Positions 12,674 to 23,600 of a stretch of DNA of 64,000 nt are shown piece by piece; position 1 is the stretch's first letter, and every line of letters starts with the position of its first letter. The notes under the pieces were generated by a model. It was given only the letters and a program-made list of their open reading frames with translations, had not been told where the DNA came from and did not search any database. The stretch lies in contig BDIU01000425.1 of assembly GCA_002118135.1 (NCBI GenBank), positions 23,452 through 87,451 of the forward strand. The letters are read 5' to 3'. The stretch is from Trebouxia sp. TZW2008 (lineage: Eukaryota > Chlorophyta > Trebouxiophyceae > Trebouxiales > Trebouxiaceae). Made by a program: the position numbers and the translations under genes.

Positions 12674-15600
12674 ATGCAGCGGCTGAAGCTTTGCACTGCT
12701 CTGGGCTGCCTCAAAAGTTGGCATGCGATCCGTCACGCCAGAGCAATATGCACGAGCCCCGCGTCGTGGGATGCAATGCAAGTTTGCGTTGTCGGGAGTG
12801 GCCCAGCAGGCTTTTATACTGCTGAGCGGGTATGTCGCTATATGTCGCAAGCCGTGCCGTGTAAAGCCCCTGGCGTGTACATGCCAACTCAAGGACTGTG
12901 GCCTGCGTGCAGCTGCTGAAAGCATACGGTGCCGACATCAGTATAGACATACTGGTGCGTCGCTGCACAACACACTGTCAGCTGCTGCCTTGCGTCCCTG
13001 CAACTCTGCACTTTGTGCGCTGTGCATGCTGTTGCAAGCACTTACGTGTGCAGGATCGCTTGCCAACGCCATTTGGGTTGGTGCGCTCTGGAGTTGCTCC
13101 AGATCATCCAGATACCAAGGTGCTGCATTGCTGCACTAGACAATAGCCACTATAGATGCCATCTTCCCAAAGAGTGAATGTACTGCAGAATGTCATGAAC
13201 CAGTTCATGAAAGTTGCACTTGACCACCGATGCAACTTTCTGGGTAATGTCACAGTAGGCAGAGATGTCAGCGTAGCCGCACTGCAGTCAATGTACCATG
13301 CAGTAAGCACTCTTTACCTCATGTGCTTGACATTATGCAAAATGTGCACCAGCAGTGCCTCGTTGGCGCTACAGTGGACTTTCTTTTACTTTTACCGCAA
13401 AAAATTCCACATTGAATTGTCTCTACTCAACAGTACTACTTGAAGTGGCATGACCCAAAGGTACTTGTGCAGTCACTATAAGTGACTGATCCCCAGTTGC
13501 ATTTCCTTACATTGAAGATGTCCTTGCGTGGCGTCTCCTTACAAGGCGAATATAATGTATATGACTTCAGGTAGTCTTGGCTTATGGTGCTGAGGGAAAC
13601 AGGCACTTGCAGATCCCTGGTCAGGTCAGACATGCCTCGCTTCTGGGCACACATTGCCATGCTGCTGCTTACCCCTGATTTCATCCAACACGCTGCTGCA
13701 CACTGGTATGTGCACAATACTGTGCTTGGCATAGCCTCCCAAGCTCAGACACATGCCATTGTCCCTGTGCTGCTCAGCCGCATGATGCTAAAGCAGCTCT
13801 TGTGATCATCATTGTTCATGCTGTTGGTGCAGAACCTAGCTGGAGTCTTGTCTGCCAGAGAATTTGTCTGGTGGTACAATGGCCATCCAGACTATGCAAA
13901 GCTGCAGCTAGACTTGAGCCAGATCAGCAGTGTTGCCATCTGTGGCCTGGGCAATGTAGCAGTGGATTGTGCTCGCATTCTTCTTCAGCCACCAGAGCGG
14001 CTGGCTACAACAGACATAGCTCAGCATGCTCTGCAACAGCTCAGGCATAGCTCAGTGCGTGAGGTGCATTTGATAGGCAGGAGAGGCCCTGTTCAGGTAA
14101 CAAACATGACCTTTTTCAGCTTGTCTGGTGCTCTCTTGTGCGATGTCAGAAACAGTCCCAGCGTCACTATCAGCGTGCACATCTCCCAATCACTGCCTGT
14201 ATCGGCTACAGCACTGCAGTGCTGCTGAGTGACCTGTAAACCACATGTTGGGTGTTTACCATTAGTCTGATCAAAATGTGGACGCAGCCTTGGTGTTGCG
14301 CCAGATATGCTGTATCATGGCAGCTCAGCCTGCTTGGGACCAGCATGCGTGGCTTCCCTGCGCTTGAAGTAGCTGGCATGCAAACGAAGTTCTGCTGATG
14401 ATTACCTGCAAGCCACTGCATGAGGTGCTCAGTTACAGTCCTTGTGGCAGCCAGCCATCATGTCAATGCAATCTTGTTGTGCAACATATTGTGGAGCCTA
14501 ATTGCAGCTTGAGTCTGTGTCATTGTGAAGCTGATGCTTTGCAACGCCTGACAGGTTTCAGCAGCTAGCGATTGTGCTCAACCTGGTGCTGTCCTATTTG
14601 GCATGTTATCAAAGCTTGAGCTGTACTATGTACGTATCACAAATGCTCTCAAAGCTAGCTGCTCATGCTGCTCACGCAGCCCGAGCCCAGGACAGCGTGC
14701 CCAACATGACAGCAACGACGTGAGCACGAACATCATATCCAGTATGACTGCTCTTTTGGCACAGGCAGCTTTCACACCTAAGGAACTGAGAGAGCTGCTA
14801 AACATGGAAGGCGTGACCGTGCATATACCTCAGGACAGTTTGGTGGTGACGCCAGTTGATGAAGCAGAGATGAAGGCAACACGCTTGAAGCGGCGAGTGT
14901 ATGACATTTTGCATAAGGCTTCTCAGAAGCCTGCAGACAGGTGAGCTGACAGTGTTGCTGAATGGTGCTGCATATATGTGATGTGTACCTAATGTATCTG
15001 CAAATCAACTGGGTTACTGGCATATGTGGTGTGCACTGTACATTGAGAGGTTTTGTGTCACAATTTGAAACTTCTCATAGCATTTGCTTGTCTTTTGGGC
15101 TGTATGCAGAGCGTGTGTCTGAGTTGCAGTGGCAGCATAAGAGCCACGCTTGAGCTGTGTGTGCAGACTGGGTCTGAGAGCCAATTTCTACCACTTTCTA
15201 TGTCTGCATGGCAAGCTTATACAATATTCTTTTACAAATACACCAATCAGATTGTCTCTGCAAAATAAGGCAGTACCAGTCAGGCGCAATATCTGCAGCT
15301 TGACCATTTATCTGTTTAGCATGTATACACTCTGCATAAGCTTGCCATGCGCCCCATTGGAATTCCTATGCTTGCTGCAAGCCTGCCTTGCAATGCTGTT
15401 GCAGTCAGCAACACCGGCAGCTCCATCTGCATTTCCTGCGGAGTCCAGTACAAATACACGACTCTGGAAATGGAAGTGTTGGCGGGCTGAAGCTTGAAGT
15501 CAACACCCTACAAACCAATACAGACAATACAAACCAAAGAGCAGTGGGAACAGGCCAATATGAACTTCTGAAGTCACAGCTGGTTCTTGAAAGCATTGGA

Positions 15601-16524
15601 TATAGGTCGTACCATCTGGAAGGTGTACCATTTGATGACAAGAGTGGGACAATACCCAACAGGTGAGTCTCTAGCACACATAGTCTCACGCACTTGCTCT
15701 GTGATGAGCAGCGCGACTGTCACCAAATTACTGATACCCGCTGTGACTGCATGTCCTTGACGGGGTGCTTTGCCCCAAATTGCAGCTACCTAATCTGCTG
15801 AAAAGTCTGTGTCAAATATGCATTGTGCTTAAAGCACTGTCATTGAGAGTCTCTCCTGTGGTCAACAGTGTTGTCTTGAGTGCCTGCATTGCCCTGTCAC
15901 CGCATGTGCTGGCATGCAGGCTTGGCAAAGTCATTGCAGCACCAGGCAGCAATCAAGTGGTGCAGGGTCTGTATGCATGTGGCTGGGTCAAACGGGGACC
16001 TTCCGGCATCATAGGTGAGTCATGTGTACAAGTCAAATGTCTGTGTGCACATGCATGCAGTGAGCCAGCGCAGTGCCATGCCACATATCAGTGACAATCT
16101 GTTCTGCATGAATAGAGCTGATGCTGCAATGCTGCATGTTGGAGGTAATTTTGCTTCTTGGAGGCCTTACAGATACACTAGCTGGTTCTGTGCATAAGAC
16201 TGAGGATCCCTCATGTCTTCTGCAGGCACCAACTTATGGGATGCTCAGCAAACTGTAGACTCAATCATTGAAGATTTTCCTCAGAGCAAAGTGGCAAGCT
16301 TGCATAAGCCAACAGAGTCTCTGCAGTTGCATCTCAGCAAGCAAGCAGCTGTAGTGGTCGACTTTGATAGATTTTCCAAAATTGATCAGCATGAAGTAAA
16401 CTTAGGACAAACAGTAGGCAAGCCTCGGGAAAAAATGGTAGATTTGCAAAAAATGCTGAAATTGGTGCAGTCAGCTGGACCGATCATTGGCCTGCACATA
16501 ACATTTTGTTCTGGTACTCAATAG
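12674..16524 (+). CDS. Mitochondrial ferredoxin/adrenodoxin-NADP+ reductase (FDXR type)
   Basis: An FAD enzyme that passes electrons from NADPH to mitochondrial ferredoxin for Fe-S cluster assembly and related pathways. Exons: 12674-12829, 12913-12954, 13054-13119, 13189-13302, 13571-13624, 13833-14096, 14765-14940, 15405-15662, 15920-16014, 16226-16524; phases agree throughout. The basic N-terminus (MQRLKLCTALG..HAIRHARAIC) looks like a mitochondrial presequence. The FAD motif is VCVVGSGPAGFYTAERV. It is followed by LPTPFGLVRSGVAPDHPDTK, VLAYGAEGNRHLQIPGQ, AREFVWWYNGHPDY, the NADP-binding CGLGNVAVDCARILL, LIGRRGPVQAAFTPKELREL, LHLHFLRSPVQI, ESIGYRSYHLEGVPFDDKSG and GLYACGWVKRGPSGIIGTN. The length of about 507 residues is usual. 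The ATG at 12674 was chosen because it gives the targeting peptide. The stop is only 65 bp from the convergent neighbour's stop. Confidence 0.95.
13425..13562 (+). mobile_element. Degenerate MITE remnant
   Basis: In an FDXR intron. It contains the family's inner motifs CTTACATTGAAGATGTCCTT and CTCCTTACAAGGCG. The left end is eroded, so the limits are approximate. Confidence 0.5.
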
Positions 16525-16589
16525 TAACAGACTCATGCGTTGGTGGTTTGATTCATTCATGCTGTTGTGCCCTCGCTGAAACACATTGG

Positions 16590-17278
16590 TCACTGAACTT
16601 TTTCTGACATAAAAGCTGACAATCTGATTGGACTGTCTGCTCTCTGCGGCATAACTTGTGGACTGTCATCATTGCTTGAGGATCCACTGGAGCTTGAAGC
16701 ATGCTTTCGTCTACTTTTGTGATCCTTTTCTCGGGATTTGTGTTTCTTCTTGCTATGCTTGTTCTCCTTATGTCGTTTGCTGCTCTTCTCTGACTTGTGT
16801 GTTTTCTTGTCCTTTGATTTGTGCTGCTTTTTGCTTACTTTGCCTGCTTTGACATTCAGACTTGACTGGTTTGTGCCTCCAGAAAGCTTAGAAGCTCTGT
16901 CTGCTGCAAGCTGTGCTTTGTACTCCCTGTATATCATGTAATCAATGCGTTTACACCGTCCAAAGATTGTGCTGTTGATTGATATATACAAGCCTGGCGC
17001 AGCACATGCATAAGTAATTCATTGCAGCAAAAGCTGACTGACCTATTCTGTCTGTCCTCCTCGTCTTCTACAGCTGCAGCTGCGACAGCCTTCTCCTTCT
17101 GCTCAAGCTTCCATTCTTCCCACGTTTTGCGTTCAGCTGTCAGTGCTGCAACCCTGGCAGCATGCCACTCAGGAGTGTGGAAGCTGACATCTACGCTGGT
17201 GTCGCCCTCGGGCAAATCGTCCCCTTCACCAGCATGTCTAGAGCGCTGCTGCTGCTTGTGCTGCTGATTTTTGCCCAT
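16590..17278 (-). CDS. Lys/Ser-rich basic protein, function unknown
   Basis: Two exons, 17278-17043 and 16926-16590, in consistent phase, giving about 191 residues. The N-terminal half has a short conserved-looking segment (FHTPEWHAARVAALTAERKT, WEEWKLEQKEK). Exon 2 starts REYKAQLAADRASKL and becomes a lysine/serine/histidine-rich tail (KSEKSSKRHKENKHSKKKHK, then SSSSGSSSNDDS). Such tails are common in nuclear RNA-processing proteins, but I do not recognise the family and infer only a possible nuclear location. The start codon at 17278 is the first ATG of the open frame. It is convergent with FDXR (65 bp between stops) and divergent from the E2 gene. Confidence 0.8.
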
Positions 17279-17850
17279 GTACTATGTACTAGGACAGGCT
17301 GCCGGTGCAGCAGACACCACAACAGCAGCTACCTTTGCTGCAATCGCCAAGACCTCCAAGTAGCGGTGCGCTCGAGAGGCTGCAGGGCGTTGATCACTTG
17401 CCAATCTCTCGAGGCACAGTCGGGAACACAATATGACCAATGCGCGTGCAATCGTTTGCAATTGGCAAAAGGCGTCCAAACACCACACAGCGCTCAACGC
17501 CGATGTCAGCGGAATGTCTTCAGGTATGGCATGGCATGCCATGGCAAATGAGTTCTGCCCTTTTATGAAGCGATCAATCGAGTCTGGACTGAAGTCAAAT
17601 TTGACTTGAAGCTTTTGAGGAAAGCCTCGCAAGCACTCAGTCACATGAGCACGAAGTTCGCCTGAGACAGGTCACCTGACTGACACTATCTGACGCTGAG
17701 CAAAAGCCGACGTGAGACGTGAAGCAGACTTTGCCCTGTCAGCCGGCACTACAGGTTGCATCAAACCTTGCCCAACACAGGTGGTTGTGCTCAGAGGGTT
17801 GTCACCGTCTGAGGGATTGCATGTAGCGCCCTGATCCTTGCTGGACGTCT
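17279..17850. promoter_or_regulatory. Divergent promoter region, Lys-rich gene / E2
   Basis: 572 bp between divergent ATGs. Short open frames occur here, but none shows family-like sequence. Confidence 0.4.
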
Positions 17851-18920
17851 ATGGCAAGCAAAGCCTGTGTCAATCGGCTTCAAAAGGAGTACAGAGGGTT
17901 CCTAAAGGTGCTTTGACTTGCTGTGTCAGCAAAGCTGGTGACAAAATCAGGAGCCAATGAAAGGTGGCCCTGCAGGATCCACCGCCGAACATACAGGCAC
18001 ATCCTGCACCAAACAATCTTCTTGAATGGCACTATGCGCTTGAGGGTGGCAAAGGCACAGAGTATGAGGGCGGTGTGTACCACGGCAAAATCACATTCCC
18101 TGCAGACTATCCATACAAACCTCCATCCATTGTCATGCTCACTGCCAGTGGCAGATTTGCTGTCAACACAAAGCTGTGCCTCAGCATGACCAACTTCCAT
18201 CCAGGTATACATGCTGCAAAGCAGCAAAGTCACAGCACTCAATTGTGGCTGCATCTGCATGGCAAATGCTGCACTTCCTGCTCACTTTGTTGGCTATGGC
18301 TGACCTGCCTAACAGCTTGTCTTGCAGTTACACAAAGGCTCATGCCATTTTCCCCCGGAAGTTCAGAACTATGAGTATGTGCAGAAACCTGGAACCCCAT
18401 GTGGAGTATTGGCACCATTCTCAATGGCCTGTTGTCATTCATGTATGAGAACAATATGACAACTGGCAGCATCTCTTCCTCAAAAATAGAGAAAAAGCGA
18501 TTAGCAGGCACTTCCTTGGAGCAAAACCTAAAAAGTCCTGTGTTCAGAAAGCTCTTTCCAAATTGGGTTGAGGAGCATCAGAGAAGGCAGCAAGCCAAGC
18601 TGGTAAGATCGTGTATATTGTTTGTCTGCCAGGCACTTTCAAGGCTGGTTGTTACAATATGCTGCCGCTCATATAAGAGATGCATGACTCATTTTGTAAG
18701 GTGCAAGATATCTCTTGGCTGCTTTGTTGTTTCAGCAGCTGATGGCTATCGGGTTGCTGTTGTACAGGAAGAGGCAGAACGAAAAAGGCTGCAGCCTTCC
18801 ATTCAGCAAACAGCAACAGCAAAACCTAGCACGAAATCAACGCTTGGGTCGACGCTGATTACATTGGGCATAGTTACTGCAGTCTTTGGGCTGTTGATGG
18901 TACCACTGCTGTCCAAATGA
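17851..18920 (+). CDS. Tail-anchored ubiquitin-conjugating enzyme E2, UBE2J type (plant UBC32-34 class)
   Basis: A UBC6/UBE2J-type E2 acts in ER-associated degradation from the cytosolic face of the ER. Exons: 17851-17907, 17976-18204, 18385-18602, 18768-18920, phases consistent; about 218 residues. Exon 1 encodes RLQKEYRGFLK, the usual E2 helix 1. Exon 2 has LLEWHYALEG, YEGGVYHGKITFPADYPYKP and FAVNTKLCLSMTNFHP, where the Cys of KLCLSM is the expected catalytic cysteine for this class. Exon 3 continues with ETWNPMWSIGTILNGLLSFM. The last exon ends in a hydrophobic segment (TLITLGIVTAVFGLLMVPLL) followed by SK and the stop. This is a C-terminal membrane anchor. Confidence 0.95.
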
Positions 18921-19266
18921 AGCAGTTTTGCATTGTCATTCAGCCCTTTGTGGCATGCAGAGCTGAGGCATGCAGTCAGCTCAGTCTGCAAACACTTGAC
19001 TCTAGGGCAGATCCATGCAATTCTGCACAGCAAATCAGCATACACAGCTGAATCAGCAAGTGCACGTTCAAGTTGTTTGTGCCGGTGTCTCTTGTATCAT
19101 ACACACCCAGAAAGGGAGTTGCAATATGATACATATGCGTACACTCAAAATTTGGCAAGTTGACAATATTCAACGGCTGCATGCTCCTCCAACACTTGCA
19201 CTTTACTGCACTTCAACGGTGCTGCAATACCTTTTGCCAGCATTGCAACCAGTACTCAGATGACTC
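18921..19266. other. Convergent intergenic region
   Basis: 346 bp between the E2 stop and the stop of the convergent CW gene. I see nothing in it beyond presumed 3' UTRs. Confidence 0.4.
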
Positions 19267-22200
19267 TCATCTAGGCTGCATAGCCCTACAATATATGTCA
19301 ATCAGCTGGCTATGTACAAGCTTTTTGCTCTGCAGCGTTCTGATGGCTTCAGTGTTGACAAGCACATCACCTTGCTTCCTCTGAACTGCTGCGAGACACC
19401 TTTGCACTGCCTCATTGTACTTATTGCCCTCAACAATGATGTCATCCAACTCACGATAGCAGAACTTAAAGTCTGCTGCCCTGTCTGCCTCAGCACTTTG
19501 CACTTGTTTGTGCACATCCATTGATGCCACCAGCTGTAGCAGTTCCTGAACAGGCGCAGACCAATCTGCTGAGCCAAAGGGGCTTTCCTTTGCAAGCTGG
19601 TCCAGCTCTTGAGCCCTGATCAGAATGCCTGCATGCTGATTTCCACTGTCTGCTGGCAGCTGACCGCCAATATCTGCTGGAAGGGCCTCAGCAGCATTGC
19701 GGATGGTCTGCCTGAGGTCTTGCAGCAGAACTATGGCTTGGCAGATGTGGACTGCAGCCTCTCCCTCAGAGCTTGACAATGGCTCCTGCAAATTGAACAG
19801 CAAGTTGTGGAGCTGGAGGCGCTGAAAGTGGTGTTTGGAGCTTGATATGCCCAAACTGCAGGTGGCATTTGAGAGTTGGTGTGCTGGAGACAACAGAGGC
19901 AAGGAGCTTTGCTTGCACTGATCTTCTTTTGCTAATGGACCATGTTGCAGTCGTAGATATCATGCTGTACAGAACAAGCAGCAGGTCAGACACAGCAAGG
20001 ATGGTCTCTATGACTGTGCAATGTTGCTTGATTGTCTGATCGCTTGCGCACAGCGCAAGGCATGAAGGAACCTACCTCAGCAATCTCACGTCTCAACACC
20101 TTGTTCTCTGCCTCAAGCTGTGCTGCAAGCTTCAGCGCTTGATCTCTCTGCAGAGCAAACAAGATTATGCAGGGGCAAATTCAGTCTGTCAATATGTCAA
20201 CGTGAAGCAACAGCTGTCAGCTGTGTCAAAGTCTACAGCTACTCTGGGTCTTGCAGCTGCAGCTGGCAAGCACATGCAGCTGAACATATATGCACGCAAG
20301 CCATGTGACGTGATGGTATTGAAGCAGAGAGCTGACATCCTAGCTCACAACTGCAAATGCTGTGTCATGGGGTTTTGGCGCCAGAAGGCATACCTCTTGA
20401 CGCATTTCTGCAAACTCGTTGGTAGTTTCATCCTGATGCTGCTGAGGGACCTGCAGCAAATATGGAGTTGGCGGCAAAGCATGTGGCATCCTGCATTGGG
20501 GGCTGCAGTTTCATGTAATAGGTCATTGTCACAGAGTGCGTGCATGCTGCTTTGCATCACGTATTCAAATGACAGAGCTGTTCATGCTGCAGAGCCTTTC
20601 AGCAGTGATCAATGTTGGCTCTAACCCAAGCAACGGGCCGCTGAGCAGCGCGGAAGTCTTGACTTTGTTGCATCACCAGATAGTAGTTCAGCCTAAGACA
20701 ATTCAGCTAAACATAGGCACAGTACCTGTTGTGATGCCGTGTGGCTGCCCTCGGCGTTTTGAGCGTCTTCTTCAGTCTCAAGCCTAGCTGTCTGCCAGAA
20801 CGCCTGTACATTTGTGCTGGCAGGGTTTGCATCATGCAGCAGCCGCTGCAAAAAGGAAGCTTGACTGTTTTGCGTTCTGCGCCGCTGCTGTGCACAGCTC
20901 TGAGGCACAGCGCTCTTGCGCTTGTGACTACCTCTACGCTGATTGGTCTCAGGATTGGTGGGTGAGTTTTGTTGTGCCTGCTGCTCCTCTGCAGAGGCCC
21001 CTGATGGGCATTCAGTAGCTTCCTGTCTCTCTGCTTTTACAGCATGTTTGCCAGGATTTGGGGTGATGGGCTGAGCAATAGCCACTGCACCGCTAGCAGT
21101 CTTGTGGTTGACAGTCACAACATCTGGCAGACTGTCCAGAGAATCAGGTATGATGACGTCCACATCACCAAGAGGCACACTTGGACTAGGCGTGAACAGC
21201 AGTTCTTCCTTCACAACCTGATCAATGCTGTCTGGATGTTCAGGATAGTTATGTGCTGAGCTGTCTGGCTCGCTTGCACCCTCACAAGCTGGCTGGCCAG
21301 CCGGTGACGTCGCTGATGCTTGATGTGCATGTTCCGCTGCTGAGCTCCCTTGCTGATCAGCAGCGTGATTTGCTTCTGGGCCAGCTGCTTCTGCCTGTTG
21401 TGCTTGAAGGTCAACTGCAGTGGCACCTTGACTGGCAGCATGCGTTGCTCCTGGACCAGTAGTTTCTTCCTGCTGTGCTGGGCGCTCAAGTGGGTTGGCA
21501 TCCTGACGGACAGGATCTGCTAGTTGCTGGCTGGGAGGTTGTTCAACATGGTGACCTTCTGCTGCATTGTCTTCAAAGTCACTGTCAGAGTCCATCTGTG
21601 CTTGACCTGGCGCTGAAGCTTGGTTGGGATTACCTGCATCATGACATGAAGCTGTTGTGCCAACCTGAGGTCAGGTCAATGAATTGGCTGCAGGAGTTGT
21701 GATGCCAAAACACTGTTTAGTAGCGTGACTTTGCTGTGCACTGAGTGTCATTGCATCTTGCAAAATGAGCTTCTGCCCTTACTGGAACACAGACTCGCCT
21801 TGACACTGCATGAAGACAGTTGGGCAAAACAGGACAGCCAAGGCATCAGCATATTCCTTTGTCTGCCGCATGACTGCATATGCCATCAATCTGAGTGCAA
21901 ATTTGCAGTAGCAATAGGAGAGCACAAGGCTACCATCAAGATCATCTGGCTTCCAGCTGAGCTGAGGACAGCAATGGTAGTCCTGATGACAATCAGCATG
22001 CACACTCCACCATTCAACCACTCTCTGCTGCCTGTCCATGCCTTTGGACTTCTCCCCGCACCTGCAGAGCCAGCATGCTGTTTGGCAGGCTGAGACAAAT
22101 GTGTTGGGGTCCGTTGGACTCTCACTTACACCAGGAGCGTAAAACCACGTGAATGAAAGTGAAAGTTAGCTTTAGCTGAGGATTTTGAGCCAATCTAGAC

Positions 22201-23202
22201 TCACAGACTGCCATCAGGCTGCAACATGTACCCTGGAATTGCAAGCATTGGCAAGGACACTTTTGTTCTGGTCTGAATAGTAGCATTTTTGATTGCCTGA
22301 CCAGGTGTGAATGTGCAAGCGCACACATACAGCGTGTACACATAGGGGCAGATGATGTCACGTGTCAGCACACCGCCTGACATCACAACAAGTGCAGACT
22401 TGCTGAGAAAGTGGGGACAACAACACAGCACAGCTGACTTGATCAAAGACATGACAAACTGCATGACTGACTCGCAATTCAAGTGAAATATGCTCAGCTA
22501 GCGTGTACAGCTCTGAACCTTCAGCTGTTGCAGCTTACCCGGCACACATGACAAACCAAATGGGATCAGCAACTCTTGTAGTCTGCACGATACGGCGCTT
22601 CCATTCAAAGTAGAACCCTTGCGGTATGCGTACGCCATGCTGAATATAGCCTGCACACAGCTCTACCTGAAGACTAGCTAGCATTGCCATCACACAAGGT
22701 TGGCAACACTGTGTGTCCATTCTGGCAAGGCCAAAATAGAGGATCACTCCACAGAAGGATAGATCTCTAGAGTGCGACACCTGCATGCTCCTCGGATGAA
22801 CAGTCGCATTCTGCTTTGTGGCACCAGTCGCAAGCCCTGTCACAGTCCAGATCCGGCTGATCTGAGCACACCCACCTTCCAGCCTGCACCCAACTGAGGA
22901 TCAGCCGCTTCTTCAGCTCTGCAGCGATGGCATGTCGAAGCCACCAGCGCGCTTACCTTGCCGCGTGCGACAGCCTCTATGGGCAGTGCTCGCCACTTGT
23001 TACAGTCGTCGCACTCAATCCAATCTTTCTGCTGTTTTGCCCGAGGGTCAGAAGTGTTTTCGCTGCTGCCTTCGATTGACATCGCCGGCGCCGGTGAGGT
23101 ATCGTGCACTGCTTCTGGAAAAGGCACATGACTTAGCGCATCTTGTAGTTCATTTACACAGTGAAACACAAGCGGCCAATCTTCTTGACGTGCAGAATCC
23201 AT
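19267..23202 (-). CDS. CW-type zinc-finger and coiled-coil protein
   Basis: CW fingers read histone H3K4 methylation in other proteins; here the domain is split over exons 23202-22957 and 22883-22781. The first gives DWIECDDCNKWRALP. The second gives RWVCSDQPDLDCDRACDW. Together they supply the invariant Trp and Cys residues. Exon 22650-22539 (FYFEWKRRIVQTTRVADPIW) follows in phase. One or more exons between 22539 and 21633 are not resolved. Exon 21633-20726 is about 300 residues of low-complexity Gln/Ala/Glu-rich sequence with a basic patch (RRGSHKRKSAV). Probable small exons 20450-20394 and 20147-20076 (ALKLAAQLEAENKVLRREIA) are heptad-like. The last exon, 19785-19267, is helical and ends YCRAMQPR. 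I infer a chromatin-associated role from the CW finger alone. The ATG at 23202 is the first in frame with the finger. Confidence 0.75.
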
Positions 23203-23600
23203 GCTGCACGCAAACGAAAGCTGCGCAGCCGTGTGTACAATCAGCCAAAGAGACCCGCACTCAGTGGCGTACTGACATGACCCAATCGAGAACTGAGCAC
23301 AGCACGCATGCTGCGCAGCACCGCACGGCATCTGGACCTGGCTGGTCATGACTCATCCGAAGCGTTATGTTACGCCCCTTCAGCTTACGCCGTCTGCTCT
23401 GATTGGTGCGTCTCTGCATCGCTTGCATCTCTGTAGGCAGGCGTGCGGTGCGGAGGACCGCTCATTTGTGGTTGGCGGACTCTGGGTCATTGGCTGTTTG
23501 CAAGGCTGTGCGCCGCGCATCGAAATCCATAGAGTCGGTGGTTCAGATCGATTGATACAAAAGTGCGCGTTTGTCGCAGCATAAGTGGCGGTCAGTAGTC
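23203..23600. promoter_or_regulatory. Divergent promoter region, CW gene / CRN
   Basis: 398 bp between divergent ATGs; it holds both 5' UTRs. No specific element is assigned. Confidence 0.45.

Noticed and set aside
23500..23560. tRNA gene (GGTTCAGATCG resembling a B box)
   Set aside because: No matching A box or cloverleaf stems were found.
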